The position numbers and the translations under genes are program-made. From Halogranum rubrum (GTDB lineage: Archaea; Halobacteriota; Halobacteria; Halobacteriales; Haloferacaceae), in contig NZ_FOTC01000002.1 of assembly GCF_900114455.1 (NCBI RefSeq), positions 124,001 through 188,000 on the forward strand: a stretch of DNA of 64,000 nucleotides. Direction: 5' to 3'. The notes beneath the pieces were generated by a model. That model did no database searches. It was not told where the DNA came from and was given only the letters and a program-made list of their open reading frames with translations. Numbering within the stretch: position 1 is the first letter of the stretch; each line of letters opens with the position of its first letter. This document shows positions 15,630 through 23,634 of the stretch, piece after piece.

Positions 15630-16457
15630 ATGACCAGACTCGCACGCACGACAGACGGTGCGGCACTACTCGGCGACGACAGCGGGTTCGTCCCCCTTCG
15701 GTCGGCGCTGCCGGCCTGCTCGACGACGGCCGACGCGCTGGCGCTCGCCGCGAGCGGTGACCTCCCCTCGGTCGACGAGACGCCCTCGACGCCGATAGTG
15801 GAAGACGACGTGCGGTTTTCGACCCCGCTCGACGCGTTCGGCAAACTCTGGGGTATCGGCCTCAACTACGCCGACCACGCCGCCGACCTGAACGAAGAAC
15901 GACCGACGCAACCGGCGAGTTTCATGAAACCGTCGACGGCGGTGACCGGTCCGGTTGGACCCATCCGACTCCCACCGCGGGAGCTGACCGACCGCGTCAC
16001 GGCCGAGGCCGAACTCGGCGTCGTCATCGGTCGTGAGTGTCGGAACGTGTCGGTCGACGACGCCGACGACGTCGTCGCCGGCTACGTCCCCATCATCGAC
16101 ATGACGGCCGAGGACATCCTCGAACAGAACCCGCGGTATCTGACCCGGTCGAAGAGTTTCGACTCGTTCATCGTCGTCGGCCCGTGGCTTCGGACGACCG
16201 ACGAAGTCGACTCGCTGGACGACGTGACCGTCAAGACCGTCGTCAACGACGACGTCGTCGCCGAGAACACGGTGGCGAACATGATGACCCGGCCCAACGA
16301 ACTCGTCTCCTTCCACTCGGAGGTCATGACGCTCCAACCCGGCGACGTTATCTCGACGGGAACACCGGGTGCGCACGTCATCGCGCCGGGCGACTCGGTG
16401 CGCGCAGAAGTCGACCACGTCGGCACCCTCTCGGCAGACGTCGTTCAGGGTCGCTAA
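15630..16457 (+). CDS. Fumarylacetoacetate hydrolase (FAH) family enzyme
   Basis: 275 aa from ATG 15630, one base after the SDR stop, so the two are co-transcribed. The catalytic domain shows LWGIGLNYADHAADLNEE, FMKPSTAVTGPVGPI, AEAELGVVIGRECRNV (two metal-binding Glu), VPIIDMTAEDI (Asp ligand) and PGDVISTGTPGAHVIAPGD. FAH-family proteins in sugar-acid pathways act either as 2-keto-3-deoxypentonate dehydratases (known in Haloferax xylose degradation) or as 2,4-diketo-3-deoxy-acid hydrolases (known in L-rhamnose degradation, where they work with an SDR). The SDR partner favours the hydrolase role, but either is possible. Confidence 0.85.
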   Translation: MTRLARTTDGAALLGDDSGFVPLRSALPACSTTADALALAASGDLPSVDETPSTPIVEDDVRFSTPLDAFGKLWGIGLNYADHAADLNEERPTQPASFMKPSTAVTGPVGPIRLPPRELTDRVTAEAELGVVIGRECRNVSVDDADDVVAGYVPIIDMTAEDILEQNPRYLTRSKSFDSFIVVGPWLRTTDEVDSLDDVTVKTVVNDDVVAENTVANMMTRPNELVSFHSEVMTLQPGDVISTGTPGAHVIAPGDSVRAEVDHVGTLSADVVQGR

Positions 16458-16459
16458 AC
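16443..16459 (-). promoter_or_regulatory. 17-bp operator candidate, site F
   Basis: On the minus strand GTTTAGCGACCCTGAAC: the full left half-site GTTTAGC and the right-half TGAAC of sites B and C are kept. It overlaps the end of the FAH gene and lies 39 bp before the TATA box of the dehydratase gene. Confidence 0.45.
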
Positions 16460-16472
16460 ACGCGCGTCCCGG

Positions 16473-16506
16473 GTCAACAGTTGACTCGGGGACAATCGTT
16501 ATATAC
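16473..16506 (+). promoter_or_regulatory. Promoter of the dehydratase gene with a short palindrome
   Basis: TATA box TTATATAC at 16499-16506 is about 29 nt before ATG 16532. A second palindrome GTCAACAGTTGAC (16473-16485, 6-bp arms) sits directly upstream. Confidence 0.55.
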
Positions 16507-16531
16507 TCGCAGTAGGTCGGTGAGGGTGCGC

Positions 16532-17665
16532 ATGAAAATCGTAGAAGTCGAGAGCTTCGCGGTATCGATTCCGCTCGACGACCCTGTCGCGTTCGCGACG
16601 CGTGTCGTCGAAGAGCGAGACCACACAATCGTCTACGTCCGCACCGACGACGGTACCGAAGGACTCGGATACACGCTCGGATACGGCGGCGCAGACGTCA
16701 TCGCCGCCGCCGTCGACTCTGTCTTAGCACCGATGGTGCTCGGCGAGGACCCGCGTGACACCGAACGCCTCTGGCGTGAGATGTTCGAGGGGACGGTCCA
16801 AATCGGCCGAAAGGGCGTGCTGCTCCGGGCAATCTCCTGTATCGACACCGCACTCTGGGACATCAAAGCCAAAGACGCCGACCAACCGCTCTACAAACTG
16901 CTCGGCGCGTACTCCGACGAAGTCGCCGCGTACGCCAGCGGTGGCTACTACCGCGAGGGCAAGGGACTGGAGGGACTCCGCGACGAGATGCAGCGCTACG
17001 TCGACCGCGGCCACGACACGATGAAGATCAAGGTCGGACGTCTCTCCGTCGAAGAAGAAGTCGAACGCGTCCGAGTCGCTCGCGAGACCATCGGTCCAGA
17101 GCGCACGCTCCTCTTGGACGCGAACGGGAAGTGGCGAAACAAACAGGAGGCCGTCCGGGCCTGCCGCCGGTTCGCCGAGTACGACCCCTACTTCATCGAG
17201 GAACCGGTCATCGCCGACAGCGTCGAACTGATGGGCGAGGTCAACGAGGCGCTCGACTACGCCGTCGCCTCCGGCGAGTTGGAGTTCTCGCGATACGGCT
17301 TCTCCGAACTGCTCCGAGAGGACGCCGTCGAGATTATCCAACCCGACGTGACCGTCGTCGGCGGCGTCACCGAGTGGATGCGCGTCGCCAACACGGCCGC
17401 CGTCAGCGACATCCCGGTCGCGCCGCACTACAACTGGGACCTGCACGCGCAGTTGCTCGCCGCCGTCGAGAACGGTCTCTGGGTCGAATACTTCCACCGC
17501 GACTCCGACGTGAAGGTGTTCGACGACATCATCGAGAACCCCCTCACCCCCGAGGAGGGTGTCATCGAACTGCCCGACCGACCGGGCCACGGCGTCACGC
17601 TCGACGACGAGATGCTCGACGAGTTCCGCATCGGCGAAGAGAAACGCGTCACACGGCTCGACTGA
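16532..17665 (+). CDS. Mandelate racemase/enolase-superfamily sugar-acid dehydratase
   Basis: 377 aa, the family's usual length. The catalytic set is complete: K165-I-K167 in TMKIKVG, metal ligands D196 (LLLDANG), E223 (FIEEPV) and E249 (ASGE), then QPD (about residue 272) and H299 (VAPHYNWDLH). The KxK base plus His matches sugar-acid dehydratases (galactonate, rhamnonate, xylonate type) that turn an aldonate into a 2-keto-3-deoxy acid. The precise substrate cannot be read; ribonate or another pentonate fits the neighbouring nucleoside genes. It has its own promoter and operator candidate F. The start ATG 16532 matches the canonical MKIVEVESF beginning. Confidence 0.88.
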   Translation: MKIVEVESFAVSIPLDDPVAFATRVVEERDHTIVYVRTDDGTEGLGYTLGYGGADVIAAAVDSVLAPMVLGEDPRDTERLWREMFEGTVQIGRKGVLLRAISCIDTALWDIKAKDADQPLYKLLGAYSDEVAAYASGGYYREGKGLEGLRDEMQRYVDRGHDTMKIKVGRLSVEEEVERVRVARETIGPERTLLLDANGKWRNKQEAVRACRRFAEYDPYFIEEPVIADSVELMGEVNEALDYAVASGELEFSRYGFSELLREDAVEIIQPDVTVVGGVTEWMRVANTAAVSDIPVAPHYNWDLHAQLLAAVENGLWVEYFHRDSDVKVFDDIIENPLTPEEGVIELPDRPGHGVTLDDEMLDEFRIGEEKRVTRLD

Positions 17666-17813
17666 AGAATCAACCCTAGATGACGGCCGACACGACGAGT
17701 CCTGCGCCACCAGCTCGACGTGTCGTCCCGATGGGAGTCAGGGCACCCCATCAGGTGGGTCGCCGTCGACACCACCTGAACGCTTTTGTAGTGGTACCAT
17801 GAACCGGAGTACC

Positions 17814-18650
17814 ATGCAGGTGTTACTCACCGGTGCATACGGTCGCGTCGGAACCGCCATCATCGACCACCTCGCGGACCGAGACGAGTACGATTTCACG
17901 TATCTCAACCGGTCCGACCGCCCGAACCACGAGACGTTCGTCGCGGACGTCTCCGACTACGAGGCGATGCGTCCCGCCTTCGACGACAAGGACGCGGTCA
18001 TCCACCTCGCGGGCTACCCCGAGACGGACGGGACGTGGGACGAAGTTCACGAGAACAACATCGTCGGGATGCAGAACGTGCTCAAAGCGACCCGTGAGGC
18101 GGGCGTCGAGACGTTCGTGTTCGGGTCGACGAACCACGTCGTCGGCATGCACGAAGTCGACAACGCGCCCGACATCTACTATCCGGACTTCGGACTGCGC
18201 GTCCCGCACGACGCGCCGCACCGACCCGACTCCTATTACGGCACCTCGAAGGCGTTCGGCGAGGACCTGGGCCGCTACTACGTCGAGAACTTCGACGCCC
18301 CGACGCAGTTCTACGCGCTCCGAATCTGCAGCGTCCGCCACGAGGAGTACGACCACCCCTACGGCGACGCCGAACACGGCGTCGACGACGGCGAGTGGGA
18401 ACGCGGCAGCGACCAGTACGACGAGATGGTCGCACGCATGAAGGCGATGTGGCAGTCGCGCCGTGACCTCGCCCACCAAGTCGACTGCTGTCTGCAGGAC
18501 GAAGACGTCGAGTTCGGCGTGTTCAACGGTGTCAGTGACAACGACCGTCGCTGGTTCGACATCGAGAACGCCCGCGAGGTCATCGGCTACGACCCGCAGG
18601 ACAACGCCGAGGAGTGGGACGCGCCGCCGGAACGAAGCGGCGAGAGGTAG
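17814..18650 (+). CDS. Extended SDR, uronate-dehydrogenase/azf-like NAD-dependent sugar dehydrogenase
   Basis: 278 aa starting MQVLLTGAYGRVGTAI, with the NAD-binding glycine motif TGAYGRVG, the acidic segment FVADVSDYEAMRPAF, VIHLAGYPETDGTW, the Ser-containing FVFGSTNHVVGMHE and the catalytic Tyr-Lys in SYYGTSKAFGEDLG. The STNHVVG segment is characteristic of uronate dehydrogenases and of the haloarchaeal azf-type glucose-6-phosphate dehydrogenase. It probably oxidises C1 of a sugar to a lactone. An ATG at 17799 (MNRST) is in frame, but starting at the second ATG places the Rossmann strand at the N-terminus. A TATA-like CTTTTGTA (17783-17790) is close upstream. Confidence 0.85.
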   Translation: MQVLLTGAYGRVGTAIIDHLADRDEYDFTYLNRSDRPNHETFVADVSDYEAMRPAFDDKDAVIHLAGYPETDGTWDEVHENNIVGMQNVLKATREAGVETFVFGSTNHVVGMHEVDNAPDIYYPDFGLRVPHDAPHRPDSYYGTSKAFGEDLGRYYVENFDAPTQFYALRICSVRHEEYDHPYGDAEHGVDDGEWERGSDQYDEMVARMKAMWQSRRDLAHQVDCCLQDEDVEFGVFNGVSDNDRRWFDIENAREVIGYDPQDNAEEWDAPPERSGER

Positions 18651-18654
18651 GGAG

Positions 18655-19602
18655 ATGGCCGAAAAACTCCTCCTCGACGTCGACCCCGGTCTGGACGACT
18701 CCATCGCGCTGCTCATGGCGTTCGGCAGCGACGCCGTCGACGTCGTCGGCGTCACGTCGGTGATGGGCAACACCGAACTGGAACATACGACCGAGAACGC
18801 CCGGTCGCTCGTCGGGTTCGCGAGAGCGTCCGACGTCCCCGTCGCGGCGGGCGCGGCACGGCCGTTCTGCGACACGCTCGTCGACGCCGAGTACGTCCAC
18901 GGCCCGAGCGGCATCCCGGACGTCGCACGGCAGCATCTCCCCGACCGAAAGGCCGAACTGAGCGACTCGGGTGCCGCGGAGTTCATCGTCGAACAGGCGC
19001 GCGAGCACGGTGATGACCTGACCATCGCCGCACTCGGCCCGCAGACGAATCTCGCACTCGCACTCGCCGTCGAACCGCGCGTCGCCGACTGGGTGGGCGA
19101 CATCTACCAGATGGGCGGTGCCCTCACGGCGACAGGGAACATCACGCCCGCGGCGTCGTTCAACTTCTACGCCGACCCGGCGGCGGCGGCCCGCGTCGTC
19201 CAAGACGCCTCGCCGCGGATGGTCGGTCTCGACGTGACCGAACAGGCGTACGTCCCTCGGTCGGACTTCGACCGGTTCGACGAGGGGACGGCCGTCGGCG
19301 CGTTCGTCGGTGCCGCACTCGAATACAAGTCCAAAGACCCCGACAGCGGCTACGACATCGACGGCGCGTTCACGAGTGACGCCGTCGTCGTCGCCGACAT
19401 CGTCGACGACGTCCTCGACTACGAGGACGCCTACGTCGACATCGACACCTCTGGTGGCCCGTCACACGGTGCGAGCGTCTACGACGAACACGGCGTCCTC
19501 GAACGAGAACCGAACTGTTCGGTCGCCGTCGACATCGACGTCGACCGGTGTCGGCAGGTCGTCTACGACTCGCTCGACGCCGCCGAGCGTCTCGCGGAGT
19601 AG
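18655..19602 (+). CDS. Nucleoside hydrolase-like protein, paralogue 1 (divergent active site)
   Basis: 315 aa, 4 bp after the SDR. The calcium-binding N-terminal motif is intact (LLLDVDPGLDDS, residues 5-16), as are GVTSVMGNTELEHTTENA and TIAALGPQTNLALAL. Two features differ from classical inosine-uridine hydrolases when aligned by eye. The segment normally reading AEFN is ASFN (Glu to Ser at the ribose-binding Glu), and the normally HD-containing C-terminal motif is TSDAVVVA (His to Ser), with the metal Asp kept. It should cleave an N-glycosidic bond, but leaving-group or sugar specificity is probably altered. Shares all of these features with the next paralogue. Confidence 0.87.
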   Translation: MAEKLLLDVDPGLDDSIALLMAFGSDAVDVVGVTSVMGNTELEHTTENARSLVGFARASDVPVAAGAARPFCDTLVDAEYVHGPSGIPDVARQHLPDRKAELSDSGAAEFIVEQAREHGDDLTIAALGPQTNLALALAVEPRVADWVGDIYQMGGALTATGNITPAASFNFYADPAAAARVVQDASPRMVGLDVTEQAYVPRSDFDRFDEGTAVGAFVGAALEYKSKDPDSGYDIDGAFTSDAVVVADIVDDVLDYEDAYVDIDTSGGPSHGASVYDEHGVLEREPNCSVAVDIDVDRCRQVVYDSLDAAERLAE

Positions 19603-19677
19603 GGGAGTCGGTCCGGTCGGACGACACCTTCGGGAAAACGCTTATCGTGGCCCTCCGAAAACTGACGGTCGAACCCG

Positions 19678-20616
19678 ATGGCCCAGAAGCTACTGATAGA
19701 CACAGATCCCGGTAACGACGACGCAATCGCACTGTACGTCGCACTCGCCGACCCGTCCGTCGACGTCGTCGGCGTGACGACGGTGATGGGCAACACGACG
19801 CTCGACAACGCGACGCGGAACGCACTGGCACTCCTCGAACACGTCGACAGAACCGACGTCCCGGTGATTCCGGGTGCGGCGCGACCCTTCTCGGACGAAC
19901 TCGTGACCGCCGAAGAGGTCCACGGCCCCGGTGGCCTGCCGGAACACGTCCGCGAGGCACTCCCCGAACCGACGCAGGAACCTGTAGACGGTAACGCGGT
20001 CGAGTTCATCGTCGAGCAGGCGCGCGAACACCGCGACGACCTGACCATCGCCGCCCTCGGCCCACAGACAAACCTCGCGCTGGCACTCGCCGTCGAACCA
20101 CGTATCGCGGAGTGGGTCGACGACATCTATCTCATGGGCGGCGCGCTGACGGTGACGGGAAACGTCACGCCGATGGCCTCGTTCAACTTCTACGTCGACG
20201 CGGCCGCCGCCTCGCGCGTCGTCCAGGAGGCGACCCCCAAACTCGTCGGTCTCGACGTCACCGAGCGTGTATACGTCTCGACCGCCGAAATCGAACGCCT
20301 TCAGGGCGAACCCGAACCGCTGTCGACCATCGGCGACATCCTCGCGTTCAGCATCGACGAGGTTCGCGACAAGTTCGGCAACGACGGTGGTCTCGCGAGC
20401 GACGCGGTGCTCGTCGCCGACATCGTCGCCGGCCTCCTCGACTACGAGGACGCCTACGTCGAAGTCGACACCACGGGCGGCCCGTCGAATGGCGCGACCA
20501 TCTACGACGAACACGGTGTCTACGGTCACGAACCGAACTGCGAGGGTGCGCTCGGCATCCGTGAGGACGCCTCTTACGAGGACATCGTCGTCGGCCGACT
20601 GGAGGAACTCGCCTGA
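19678..20616 (+). CDS. Nucleoside hydrolase-like protein, paralogue 2 (divergent active site)
   Basis: 312 aa. LLIDTDPGNDDAIAL is the family hallmark, followed by TTVMGNTTLDNATRNALAL and IAALGPQTNLALALAVEPRI, which is nearly identical to paralogue 1. As in paralogue 1, the sugar-site Glu is Ser (MASFNFYVDAAAA) and the catalytic-acid His is Ser (ASDAVLVADIV). A TATA-like CGCTTATCG at 19639-19647 suggests its own promoter although the gap is only 75 bp. The pair looks like a tandem duplication followed by divergence, possibly one for ribo- and one for another glycoside. Confidence 0.87.
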   Translation: MAQKLLIDTDPGNDDAIALYVALADPSVDVVGVTTVMGNTTLDNATRNALALLEHVDRTDVPVIPGAARPFSDELVTAEEVHGPGGLPEHVREALPEPTQEPVDGNAVEFIVEQAREHRDDLTIAALGPQTNLALALAVEPRIAEWVDDIYLMGGALTVTGNVTPMASFNFYVDAAAASRVVQEATPKLVGLDVTERVYVSTAEIERLQGEPEPLSTIGDILAFSIDEVRDKFGNDGGLASDAVLVADIVAGLLDYEDAYVEVDTTGGPSNGATIYDEHGVYGHEPNCEGALGIREDASYEDIVVGRLEELA

Positions 20617-20619
20617 ACC

Positions 20620-21336
20620 ATGACGGAACCAGTGCTCGAATACTACGGTCTGTCGTCGTTCGGCATCGAGTGGCGAGGGATGCAGATACTCGTCGACCCG
20701 TGGTTCACCGAACCCTCCTGGGAGACACCCTCGCTCGACGCGTTCGACGACGTGGACTACATCCTCGTCACCCACGGTGCGTACGACCATCTCGGCGACA
20801 CGTTTCCCATCGCTAAACGATCCGGCGCACACGTCTTTACCGAACCCGCCGTCGCCGACCATCTCCTCGACGAAGGGTTACCGGCGGAACAGGTGACGCG
20901 CGTCATCTGGGGTAACCCGTTCGACGTCGGCGGCGTCGTCTGTCGCGCACTGGAGACGCGGCACCTCTCGTACTTCGAGTCCGGCGACCGGCGTCTCTCG
21001 GGGATGCCGCTCGGCTTCCATCTGGACTTCGACGGCTTCGGCGTCTACTATCTGGGCGACACGTCCATCTTCAGTGACCTCGAACTGTTCGCCGACCTGT
21101 ACGACCCAGACGTGGCACTCGTTCCGATTGGGGCCGCACCCGGCGCGCGTGCGCCGCTGCCGCCACGAGAGGCCGCCGTCGTCACCGGGTGGTTAGACGT
21201 CGAGACGGTCGTTCCCGTCCACTACGTCCCCGGCAGCGACGAAGTCGAGGCGTTCCGTTCGCACCTCGACGACGCCGACGGAACGACCGAACTCGCCCGA
21301 CTGACGCCGTTCGACCGACGAGCACTCGGCGAGTAG
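20620..21336 (+). CDS. UlaG-like metallo-beta-lactamase-fold hydrolase, possible lactonase
   Basis: 238 aa, 3 bp after the nucleoside hydrolase. The fold's metal motif HGAYDHLGD (H52, D56, H57) replaces HxHxDH, as in the UlaG/YycJ-like branch. Other expected pieces are GMQILVDPWFTEPSW, ALETRHLSYFESGDRRLSGM, YYLGDTSIFSDLELF (Asp ligand) and VPVHYVPGSDE (His ligand). UlaG is a lactonase of sugar-acid lactones, so in this operon the protein is a good candidate for hydrolysing the lactone made by the upstream sugar dehydrogenase. That role is inference from family and context only. Confidence 0.8.
   Translation: MTEPVLEYYGLSSFGIEWRGMQILVDPWFTEPSWETPSLDAFDDVDYILVTHGAYDHLGDTFPIAKRSGAHVFTEPAVADHLLDEGLPAEQVTRVIWGNPFDVGGVVCRALETRHLSYFESGDRRLSGMPLGFHLDFDGFGVYYLGDTSIFSDLELFADLYDPDVALVPIGAAPGARAPLPPREAAVVTGWLDVETVVPVHYVPGSDEVEAFRSHLDDADGTTELARLTPFDRRALGE
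20802..20818 (-). promoter_or_regulatory. Intragenic 17-bp match to the operator family, site E
   Basis: Minus strand GTTTAGCGATGGGAAAC keeps the left half-site and the terminal AAC. It is inside the UlaG-like gene; it may be coincidental or an intragenic binding site. Confidence 0.25.
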
Positions 21337-21367
21337 TTCGAATTCGTGTCAGCGCTCTCTGCAGAAT

Positions 21368-21377
21368 GATTATATAG
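21368..21377 (+). promoter_or_regulatory. TATA box of the UxuA-like gene
   Basis: GATTATATAG, centred 27 nt upstream of ATG 21400, giving a leaderless transcript and a clear start for the gene. Confidence 0.7.
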
Positions 21378-21399
21378 CACACCTCACAACTGTGGGTCG

Positions 21400-22455
21400 A
21401 TGTCTGCCCAGACTTCACAGAGCGAAGCAGAGCGTCGGGAGCAGTTCGAACAGCTTCCGATGCGAGTGGCGATGGGCTCGTACCAGCCGCTGACCGACGA
21501 ACTACTCAGTCTCATGAAGCAACTCGGCGTCGACGACGTGCTGTTGACGCCACACCGTCACCCCGGATTCGACTCCGCGATGCCGATGGGTCGTGCGTGG
21601 ACCGTCGACGAGATTCAGGAGGTACAGGCGAAGATAGAGTCGCACGGACTCCGACTGTTCGCCTTCGAGAAGATGCCGATTCCGCTCTACGAGATTCTCC
21701 TCGGCGACGGCGACAGAGAAGAGAAGACGGAGGCCATCAAGACCACGATTCGGAACATGGGAGAAGCGGGCGTCCCGGTGCTCGGATACAGTGGTCACCC
21801 GCCAGACGGTGCGGTCCGAACCTCGCGGACCGTCGAGATTCGCGGCGGTGCCGAAGCCTCCGCGTTCTCGATGGACGACATCGACAGCGAGACGCTGCTC
21901 TACGACCGCGAGTACAGCGAAGACGAGATTTGGACCGCCTACGAAGAGTACCTCGAAGCGGTCATCCCCGTCGCCGAAGAGGCCGGTGTGCAACTCGGTG
22001 TCCACCCGAGCGACCCACCCGTCGAGAGTCTCGGCGGCGTTCCCCTCCTCTTCCGTAACTTCGAGAACTTCAAGCGCGCGCTCGACCTCGTCCCGAGCGA
22101 CAACCACGGCCTGAAGTTCTGTCTCGGCTGCTGGTCGGAGATGGGCGAGGACATCCCGGAGGTCCTCCGATACTTCGGCGGCGAGAACGTCATCTACGTC
22201 CACTTCCGCGACGTCATCGGGACGGTGCCGAGTTTCCACGAGACGTTCCTCGACGACGAGACGAGCAACTTCGACGAGTACGAGGTGATGAAGACGCTCC
22301 ACGAGATTGGGTTCTCCGGTGCGATGACGCCCGACCACGTCCCCTCGATGCAGGGTGACACCGAGTGGGAGTTCGGGAGCATCACCGGCCGCACGTACAC
22401 CGTCGGTTACCTCAAAGGGCTCCTCAAGGGCGTCCGCTCGGAAGCGAGTGACTGA
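21400..22455 (+). CDS. UxuA-like mannonate dehydratase family TIM-barrel protein
   Basis: 351 aa. Matches to the UxuA family include AGVQLGVHPSDPPVESLGG with the VPLLFRN that follows, HGLKFCLGCWSEMGEDIPEV, NVIYVHFRDVIGTVPSFHET and GAMTPDHVPSMQGD, giving the His, Cys, His and Asp-His metal ligands of that family in order. UxuA removes water from D-mannonate to give 2-keto-3-deoxygluconate; here the actual substrate may be another aldonate. It has its own strong leaderless promoter (GATTATATAG). Its presence gives the cluster two structurally unrelated sugar-acid dehydratases, suggesting that two sugar acids or two branches are handled. Confidence 0.82.
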   Translation: MSAQTSQSEAERREQFEQLPMRVAMGSYQPLTDELLSLMKQLGVDDVLLTPHRHPGFDSAMPMGRAWTVDEIQEVQAKIESHGLRLFAFEKMPIPLYEILLGDGDREEKTEAIKTTIRNMGEAGVPVLGYSGHPPDGAVRTSRTVEIRGGAEASAFSMDDIDSETLLYDREYSEDEIWTAYEEYLEAVIPVAEEAGVQLGVHPSDPPVESLGGVPLLFRNFENFKRALDLVPSDNHGLKFCLGCWSEMGEDIPEVLRYFGGENVIYVHFRDVIGTVPSFHETFLDDETSNFDEYEVMKTLHEIGFSGAMTPDHVPSMQGDTEWEFGSITGRTYTVGYLKGLLKGVRSEASD

Positions 22456-22586
22456 CACCGTCCGCGACCAGCGCTGACGACACTACGACCGACCCGGTTC
22501 ATCGACCGTCCAGTGAGTACCCTCTCGCGTACCGCGTTTGGCCGTCCCCCGAATACTTATTATGGCCCTCTCGAATGGTTCAGGCG

Positions 22587-23021
22587 ATGACGCTGAGCAT
22601 CTACTACGCAGCACCCCTGTTCACACAGGCAGAGCTAGACTTCAACGAGCGTGTCGTCGAGATGCTGGAGGCGGAAGGCTACGACGTCTTCCTGCCCCAG
22701 CGCGACGGCCTCGAGAGCGACACCCTCTCCGAGGAGAAGGGTGCGGAGGAGGCGATGCAGGAGATCTTCGAACTCGACCGGAAGAACGTCCTCGACGCCG
22801 ACCTCGTGACGGCGACGCTCGACGGCCGCGTCCCCTCCGAAGGCGTCTGCGTCGAGATGGCGTTCGCCTACGACCACGACATCCCCGTCGTCGCCTTCAA
22901 GACCGACCGCCGAACGTTCGGCTTCCGCGAGGAGTACAACGCGATGCTCTACGGCTTGTTCGAGGAGAAGGTCGAGACACCCGAGGCACTCGTCGAAGCA
23001 GTCGGGAAGTACGACAACTGA
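22587..23021 (+). CDS. Nucleoside 2-deoxyribosyltransferase-like protein, paralogue 1
   Basis: 144 aa from ATG 22587 (MTLSIYYAAPLFTQAELDFN). The flavodoxin-like fold of this family is recognisable: YYAAPLF at the N-terminus, the Asp in VTATLDGRVPSEGV and the nucleophile Glu in VCVEMAFAYDHDIPVVAFKT. Such enzymes move or hydrolyse 2-deoxyribose on nucleosides. An in-frame ATG four codons earlier (22575) is possible, but the TATA-like AATACTTATTA (22551-22561) sits about 27-30 nt before 22587. The 121 bp to the preceding gene contain nothing else recognisable. Confidence 0.82.
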   Translation: MTLSIYYAAPLFTQAELDFNERVVEMLEAEGYDVFLPQRDGLESDTLSEEKGAEEAMQEIFELDRKNVLDADLVTATLDGRVPSEGVCVEMAFAYDHDIPVVAFKTDRRTFGFREEYNAMLYGLFEEKVETPEALVEAVGKYDN

Positions 23022-23107
23022 GCCACTGATTCGGCCCCATCTGTCCCGCTCGATTCGGAACGACCGGACGCGAATCTTTATGTGTGTGATATGCATTGTC
23101 GAGAGCG

Positions 23108-23569
23108 ATGCAAGTCTACTTTGCAGCGCCGCTGTTCAATCAGGCGGAGCGTGAGTTCAACGCACGGGCCACCGAGGCACTCGAATCGGCCGGGTACGAC
23201 GTCTTCCTGCCGCAGCGTGACGTCGGCGACATCGGCGAACTCGAAGTGATGGACCAAGAGGGTGTCTCCGACGAGGACGTGATGCAGGAGATATTCGAGA
23301 TAGACCGGCAGGGCGTCCTCGACGCCGACATCGTGACGGCGACGCTCGACGGCCGCGTTCCCTCCGAAGGAACCGTCATCGAGGCGGCCATCGCCCACGA
23401 ACACGGTATCCCGGTCGTCGGTCTCAAGACGGACCGTCGGGTGTTCGCGATGGACGAACCCTACAACGCGATGGTCTTCGGCGTCCTCGACGACATCGTC
23501 GACACGCCCGACGAACTCGTCGACGCCGTCGACGACCAAGCCGACCGACTCACAGCAGACTCCGAATAA
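23108..23569 (+). CDS. Nucleoside 2-deoxyribosyltransferase-like protein, paralogue 2
   Basis: 153 aa starting MQVYFAAPLFNQAEREFNAR, clearly paralogous to the preceding gene (YDVFLPQRD, QEIFEIDRQGVLDADIVTAT, LDGRVPSEGTVIEAAIAHEH are shared almost block for block). It carries an eight-residue insertion (GELEVMDQEGVS region) relative to paralogue 1. The nucleophile Glu is in TVIEAAIAHEHGIPVVG. The TATA box TCTTTATG (23074-23081) lies about 30 nt before ATG 23108, so it is transcribed separately. Tandem paralogues may form hetero-oligomers or divide purine and pyrimidine substrates. Confidence 0.82.
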   Translation: MQVYFAAPLFNQAEREFNARATEALESAGYDVFLPQRDVGDIGELEVMDQEGVSDEDVMQEIFEIDRQGVLDADIVTATLDGRVPSEGTVIEAAIAHEHGIPVVGLKTDRRVFAMDEPYNAMVFGVLDDIVDTPDELVDAVDDQADRLTADSE

Positions 23570-23634
23570 CTGGTCGAGTATGGTCGTCACAGTGAGCGTG
23601 CGTCTCTCTACCGGGTCGCTTCCGAGTCTCGCCG

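Noticed and set aside
16473-16485. GTCAACAGTTGAC as another member of the 17-bp operator family
   Set aside because: It is a palindrome, but shorter (13 bp) and its arms (GTCAAC) do not match GTTTAGC, so it is listed only as a separate promoter feature.
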